DNA of 64,000 nt. Source: Physcomitrium patens (Eukaryota; Streptophyta; Bryopsida; Funariales; Funariaceae). A program made the position numbers and the translations under genes. Shown in pieces: positions 58,691-64,000 of this stretch. The DNA is taken from NCBI RefSeq assembly GCF_000002425.4, contig NC_037273.1:1877996-1941995 (forward strand), written 5' to 3'. The first letter of the stretch is position 1. Each line of letters begins with the position of its first letter. A model generated the notes under the pieces. It saw only the letters and a list, made by a program, of their open reading frames with translations, made no database searches and was not told the DNA's origin.

Positions 58691-61600
58691 GTGCGGCTGG
58701 AATCTTGTACAACTTCTAATGAAGGTCCTATCCTCTCCTCAGAACCATCTCCTTGTTTTATAATAGATGTACGTTTAGGACCTAATAATTACAAAGCCTC
58801 TGCCTTGATAGATTCAGGAGCCTCAGCTTGTTTTTTAGATGAAGAATTTGCTAGATGTCATAGAATATCATTAATACAAAAAACTAAACCTGTACACGTA
58901 GAAGTCATAGATGGTCGTCCGTTGTCTTCTGGAGATGTAACTCACGAAACACTTCCTGTAGATGTAGTAATAAATGGTCATAGTAGTTGCGTAATTTTTA
59001 ATATAATTAGATCTCCCTCTAATCCAGTAATTTTAGGCTTATCATGGTTAGAAAAGTATAATCCTCGAATAGATTGGATTTCTCGTAAACTTGATTTTCC
59101 TCGGAGCATTAATAACAGTTCTATTAATCAAGTAAAAAACCATGAATCTAGTATAGTAAAACCCGCACTTATAGGTGCAAAAGCATTTATACACGCACCA
59201 AAAGAAGGATCAACTTTTGCTATTTATGCTGCACCTATTTCCGAAAGCGTAAAGACTTCAAGTGGCATTCCAAGTCAATATCAAGATTATCAAGACGTTT
59301 TTGAGAAAAAGAATGCAGATATTCTTCCTGAGCATCGCCCATACGATTGTTCAATCGATCTCAAGGAAGGAACTCAGCCACCATTTGGACCAATTTACAG
59401 TTTATCGCAAGATGAGTTGGCTGAACTCAAGACATATATTGACGAGAATTTAGCGAAGAATTTCATACGCCATTCAAAATCTCCAGCAGGAGCTCCAATT
59501 TTATTCGTAAAGAAAAAAGATGGATCTTTACGAATGTGTATTGACTATCGAGGACTCAACAAGATCACAAACAAGAACAGGTATCCATTACCTTTGATAT
59601 CAGGACTCCTTAACCAGTTAAATCAAGCTAAGATCTATACAAAAATAGATCTAAGAGGAGCATATAATCTAGTACGGATCAAAGAAGGAGATGAATGGAA
59701 GACTGCGTTTCGAACCAGGTACGGACACTTTGAATACAATGTCATGCCTTTTGGACTCACGAATGCACCAGCTGCTTTTCAACATCTCATGAATGATGTA
59801 TTTCATGAATTCTTAGACAATTTTGTCGTCTGCTACCTAGACGATATCCTGATTTATTCTAAGAATGTTGAAGAACATGAAATACATGTTCGTCAAGTAT
59901 TACAAAAACTTAGAGATGCAGGATTGTACGCCAAGATAGAAAAGTGTGTATTTCACACTACTCAAGTTGACTTTTTAGGATACATCATTTCAAATGATGG
60001 TCTTATGATGGATTCTAAGAAAGTCCAAACAATCATGGATTGGAAGATTCCAAAGACTGTAAGAGATGTCCAATGTTTCTTGGGATTTGCCAATTACTAT
60101 CGGATCTTCATCAAAGACTTCTCACGAGTTGCAGCTCCACTTACACGCTTGACTAGTAAAGATAAATTCCAATGGAATCAAGAAGCGGAAGCAGCATTTG
60201 AAGCCTTGAAGACATCGTTTGTCTCTGCACCAGTCTTATATCGTGTTGACTTTTCCAAGGTATTTTTTATGGAAACAGACGCATCGGATTTTGCCTTGGG
60301 TGCAGTTTTATCACAAATGGGAACAGATGACAAACTTCATCTGATAGCTTTTCATTCAAGAAAATTCTCAGCAGCCGAGATCAATTATGAGATCCACGAT
60401 AAAGAAATTCTTGCAATCATGGATTCTTTTCAAGAATGGCGTCATTATCTAGAAGGTGCTTCTAGTCCAGTCACTGTGTATACAGATCACAAGAACCTCG
60501 AGTATTTCATGTCAGCACGCGTGTTGAATCGTCGTCAAGCTCGTTGGAGTATGTCTTTGTCAAGATTTGACTTCATTATCACTTATCGGCCAGGAAAACA
60601 ACAAGGTTTGTCTGATGCCCTGTCTAGACGTTCTTATTTTGCACCAAAAGAAGGAGATGCAGTTTTTGAGCAACAAAGAACGGTCCTCTTGAAACCGGAG
60701 CAATTTCATCTCCGAGCAGTGAAATCAACACTGACTGTTGATTCAACTTTTCTCAAGCAAATCCAGTCCAGTATGTCCTCAGACCCTCTTGTTCATGATA
60801 TCGAGAATAATTCTTCCAAGTCTCATGATTCTTCTAAGTTCGAGTTCAAGAATAATCTATTATATTTTGAAGGACGCCTATATGTTCCAGAAAGAAAAGC
60901 ACGTTTGCGTGTTCTTCAAGCACGTCATGACTTTCCAGCAGTAGGTCACTTTGGATATAATAAGACTCTGGAACTCATATCAAGAGATTTTTGGTGGCCA
61001 CAAATGTGGAAGTCAGTCAAAGACTTTGTACAATCATGTGGTATTTGTTCAAGATCAAAAATTCCTCGACATCGACCTTACGGACTTCTTCAGCCATTAC
61101 CTATACCAGAACAACCATGGTCTTCTGTTTCTATGGATTTCATCACAGATCTTCCAAACTCAAGATCTTATGATTCTATATTTGTGATAGTAGATCGTTT
61201 CACCAAGATGGCACATTTTATGCCATGTACAAAATCTATCACAGGTGAAGAAACAGCTAAGCTTTTCATTGATAATATCTATCGCTATCATGGATTACCT
61301 AAAGATATCATATCGGATAGGGGAACTCAATTTGTGTCGAGATTCTGGAAGACTCTTTTCAAGATTTTAAAAGTGGACATAAAGCTATCTTCAGCTTTCC
61401 ATCCTCAAACTGATGGACAAACAGAGCGCGTAAACTAAGTCTTGGAGCAGTATTTAAGGTGTACCATCAACTACCAACAAGATGATTGGACAAACCTTCT
61501 GCCATTGGCAGAGTTTGCTTATAATAATACAGTACATTCTTCCACGCAACAAACACCTTTCTTTGCCAATTATGGCTATCATCCACGACTTGATACTTTT

Positions 61601-62179
61601 GATTTTTCAAAAGTTGATAATCCTGCAGCAGAAGATATGGCAAATCGGTTGTCAGAGTTACATGCAATAATGAAGGCGCAGTTGAAGAAAGCTCAAGAAC
61701 GACAAAAGATAAATGCAGATGTATATTGTAAAGAGCAACCACAACTCAACGTGGGTGATAAGGTATGGCTACTTCGTCGCAATATCAAGACCACTCGACC
61801 TTGTGACAAATTGGACTATCGTAGGCTTGGCCCCTTTTCTGTTTCTGAATAGATCAACCCAGTTGCATATCGGTTACATCTACCGGAGTCAATGAAGATC
61901 CATCCTGTATTCCACGTGTCTCTTCTTGAACCATATAAGACAGTGGATATACAAGGAAGAAGACAAATGCCACCGCCTCCTATAGAAGTAGATAATAATG
62001 AAGAATTTGAGGTGGAAGAGATATTAGACTCAAGGCGGCGCCGAAATAAGCCGGAATATCTTGTTCATTGGCGCGGATATGATATTAGTGAGCGCACATG
62101 GGAGCCATCCAGGAATCTAGCAAATACATCAGCTAAAGTCAAAGTTTTTCATCAACGACATCCATCAAAACCAAGATGA
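58691..62179 (+). pseudogene. pol region of A3 (protease to chromodomain)
   Basis: In order: protease DSGASACFLDEEF (about 58810); [60 protein letters not shown] (about 59320-59860); RNase H ETDASDFALGAVLSQ and TDHKNLEYF (about 60270-60520); integrase zinc part HDFPAVGHFG and CGICSRSK (about 60930-61050), core MDFITDLP, SDRGTQF, FHPQTDGQTERVN (about 61130-61435); RRLGPF; chromodomain EVEEILDSRRRR, EYLVHWRGYDI, RTWEP (about 62000-62110). The aromatic residues fit a group I chromodomain. Few breaks. Confidence 0.92.
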
Positions 62180-62273
62180 AAACCTCTCTTATAAAAGAGA
62201 CAAGATTGAGGCAAGATAACATTCAATTTCCTATCCTTGTTTGTAACTTCTTTGCATTTGTGACGCTAATTAG

Positions 62274-62696
62274 ATGGAGAGCCAACAACCAGCGGATTCA
62301 ACTCAAGAACCTTTGTTTGCTGACTTACCGGATGAGACATTGCGATTGTCACAACCTTCAAGACGACGCAACCGAGATGAAGACCCTCAAGAACGACATG
62401 TTCTTCCTCGAATAGATGGTGAGATACAACGCATTTGGTATCACGACCTTGGAAGAGATTCTCGATGTTTGGTGATATTATTGGAGATAGGAACGACTCC
62501 TGATGGTGTTTCAAATGTATTATTTGAAAGAAGTTATGAAGGCCTCAACAGTGATCAAATAACAGGGTGGTCTTCTCGCCCTGGAATGGGACACTATCGA
62601 TGGCTAAGAGGACCCATCAACTATCTTCGAAGAGAACAAAGATCAGAGTATGTAGCAAATACAATTCGCCGCATATTAGATTTTCTCAATATATAA
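62274..62696 (+). CDS. ORF3 of A3, unknown protein of 140 codons
   Basis: Open from MESQQPADSTQEP to a natural-looking end RRILDFLNI, in the same frame as gag and not that of pol, starting 95 bases after the chromodomain frame ends. The middle is basic and charged (PSRRRNRDEDPQERHVLP). The C-terminal two thirds are the conserved part: LVILLEIGTTPDG, then GWSSRPGMGHYRWLRGP, then LRREQRSEYVANTIRR. No signal peptide, membrane segment or known domain was recognised, so there is no sign of an envelope protein. Related frames sit at the same place in A1, A2, A5, C and D. It may need a spliced or internal RNA for expression; that is inference. Confidence 0.8.
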   Translation: MESQQPADSTQEPLFADLPDETLRLSQPSRRRNRDEDPQERHVLPRIDGEIQRIWYHDLGRDSRCLVILLEIGTTPDGVSNVLFERSYEGLNSDQITGWSSRPGMGHYRWLRGPINYLRREQRSEYVANTIRRILDFLNI

Positions 62697-62737
62697 TCAC
62701 CGCTCCTCGTGGAACTCGTCTCTAGAAGGGGGGGTAA

Positions 62738-63267
62738 TGTCACGGACATACATACAATTACCTATATGAATAGATAAAAGTATGTAAAAGTAGATAAAAG
62801 TAGGTTAATATCTTCTAGAGAAGCTTCTTAGAAGCTTCATAGACGCTGCTTTGACTTTATAGGAGTCTATAGTTGACTTTTAGGCTAGAAACTTGGTCAA
62901 CAAGTTAGCCATGTGCCACACATGTTGGAAGCTTAAAGAACAAGCTAACTACGTGGTCCATCCATAGAAAACTTGCCTTGCAAGCAAAGGCATGTGGCCT
63001 AGAAAGTCAACATATATTGGAGGTCTTATAGAACATCGCCATGTGGCTTCTAGTTAGATAGTATATATAGAGGCAAGAGTGAAGCCCTCTTCACTCTTGT
63101 CAACTCCCTTCTTGCTTCTAGTCTAGTTTCAAGGGTCTCTAGTTTTCTTGTATTTTGGCAATAGCCATTCTAATTTCTTTCTTAATATACATATTTCTAT
63201 TTTGTCCTATTTCTTTGAGAAAAGTCTCACTTACTCTTTAGCTTTCATCGAGTTCTTGTCCTTGACA
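62738..63267 (+). repeat. 3' LTR of A3
   Basis: 530 bp, virtually identical to the 5' copy. Confidence 0.97.
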
Positions 63268-63341
63268 CCCTAAGATCCTTTTGGCATCTCACAAGTCCCA
63301 AGAATATCTTATGTCCAATACTAATTACTCGTACATCTTAC

Positions 63342-63785
63342 TATCACGGACACAAAATACAGACTTGAAATCTAACAAGAAGTTCAAGAAGAAATGGCAG
63401 AACTAGATTAAACAGATGAGTACAAGAACAACACCAGAAAGGTGATCTAGAACTCCAAGAGATGTGTTGTCGAGACTGAAGAACTCTTCAACCTCGATCC
63501 CTATATATACTCCTACTTAGGAAGCTTCTCGAGCTACTTCTATTAACTAGGAAGCTTCTAGAAAGTTCCAGGGGATTCTTTTCTAGAAGCTTCTAGAAAC
63601 TTCTCTCTAAAAGGTTCCAGAGGCTTCTCTTTTAGAAGGTTCCAGAGACTTCCTTTCTAGAAGCTTCTAGAAACTTCTCTCTAGAAGGTTCCAGAGGCTT
63701 CTCTTTTAGAAGGTTCCAGAGGCTTGTTTTCTAGAAGGTTCTAGAAACTTCTCTCTAGAAAGTTCTAAGGAATATGTCCCTAACA
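63342..63785 (-). repeat. 3' LTR of D2
   Basis: It shares the first 180 bases and the TATA region with D, but its enhancer part differs. About 220 bases are dominated by tandem GAAGCTTCTAGAAACTTC- and AGAAGGTTCCAGAG-type units (63551-63770), including the perfect box GAAgcTTCtaGAAagTTC at 63551-63568. Confidence 0.85.
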
Positions 63786-64000
63786 TCACCCCCTCCTTTA
63801 GCTTCGAGGTCTCTGAGAAGCAATGTTGTTGATCAATACCAACGCAAGAAAATGAAGATCTGTCTCATAACTTCTGCTATGAACTCCAACTGTTGTTCAC
63901 GAGGCAAGTGGTTCATCGATCCTTGAAGCCAACGGTATTGGTCCACGCCTTCGACTTCTGACCAAGCATGAACTTCCGTGTCCTCATTGTGAAATTGTCC
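63342..64000 (-). mobile_element. Family D element D2, 3' end only
   Basis: A family D LTR (63342-63785, about 444 bp) is followed inward by the polypurine tract (minus AAAGGAGGGGGTGA) and the ORF3 3' region, matching D at 38074-38300. The element continues beyond the window. Its condition cannot be judged. Confidence 0.85.

Larger units (their letters stand above)
56936..63267 (+). mobile_element. Family A chromovirus copy A3, very recent insertion
   Basis: LTRs 56936-57465 and 62738-63267, 530 bp each, one difference found by eye. Target duplication CCCTA (56931-56935 and 63268-63272). Parts: primer site 57468-57478; leader with one GGATTACCC module 57480-57600; gag about 57678-58688; pol from about 58691 with protease, RT, RNase H, integrase and chromodomain to about 62179; ORF3 62274-62696; polypurine tract AGAAGGGGGGG at 62724-62734. 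Complete in layout, with about three breaks, so it probably moved using proteins from another copy. Gag and pol are in different frames. Confidence 0.97.

Noticed and set aside
62274-62696. ORF3 as an envelope gene
   Set aside because: No signal peptide, membrane segment or cysteine pattern, and it is too short. The position alone is not enough.

Overview
This is a plant nuclear window, most likely from a non-seed land plant (moss or other bryophyte, possibly a lycophyte). Two intron-era host genes are present: a spliced CYB5D2/neuferricin-like haem-binding membrane protein (CDS 5572-8319, eight exons worked out by eye) and PAM16/TIM16, a subunit of the mitochondrial import motor (10512-10865, uninterrupted). 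They sit in GC-richer islands within very AT-rich sequence. The retroelements are chromodomain Ty3/Gypsy elements whose pol resembles the fungal/bryophyte Tcn1-like type rather than the usual seed-plant chromoviruses. The lineage call is an inference. No rRNA, tRNA or CRISPR array was seen.

Layout. 1-1797: 3' part of a family A chromovirus, inserted into a family E LTR relic (1798-2821). 2822-4650: AT-rich, simple repeats. 4650-12120: the two host genes and their flanks, both on +. 12120-19028: AT-rich, with a pair of about 1.4-kb diverged direct repeats (family F) and a strong hairpin. 19029-47879: a nest. An old family C chromovirus (+) contains a family B Gypsy (-, 19982-34597), which itself contains a family A element (+, 26781-33131). 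C also contains a partial B copy (35672-37424), a family D chromovirus (-, 37602-44143) and a family E solo LTR (45097-46425). 48204-51750: two decayed family A relics in opposite orientation. 51750-56930: AT-rich, with a roughly 600-bp GC-rich island. 56936-63267: a very recent family A element (LTRs differ at one of 530 positions, 5-bp target duplication CCCTA). 63342-64000: the edge of a second family D element.

Main result. Families A, C and D share an unusual architecture. (1) No tRNA primer-binding site was found next to the 5' LTR. Two bases inside it is an 11-base box that is the exact complement of an 11-base box lying 31-32 bases downstream of the LTR TATA box, at the expected transcript start. 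Family A uses one sequence, C and D another, and the three differing bases are compensated in both boxes. This is the signature of Tf1-type self-priming, here in plant elements. (2) The start box is half of a perfect or near-perfect inverted repeat with a 4-base loop, with compensatory changes within and between families. (3) A separate small ORF (ORF3, about 140 codons) lies between the chromodomain and the 3' LTR in all three families and matches nothing I recognise. (4) The LTRs carry dense GAAnnTTC arrays that read as heat-shock elements. (5) The leaders carry repeated modules with paired GGATTACCC boxes.

All retroelements are treated as fossils: parts, ends, nesting and relative age are given, not the individual lesions.
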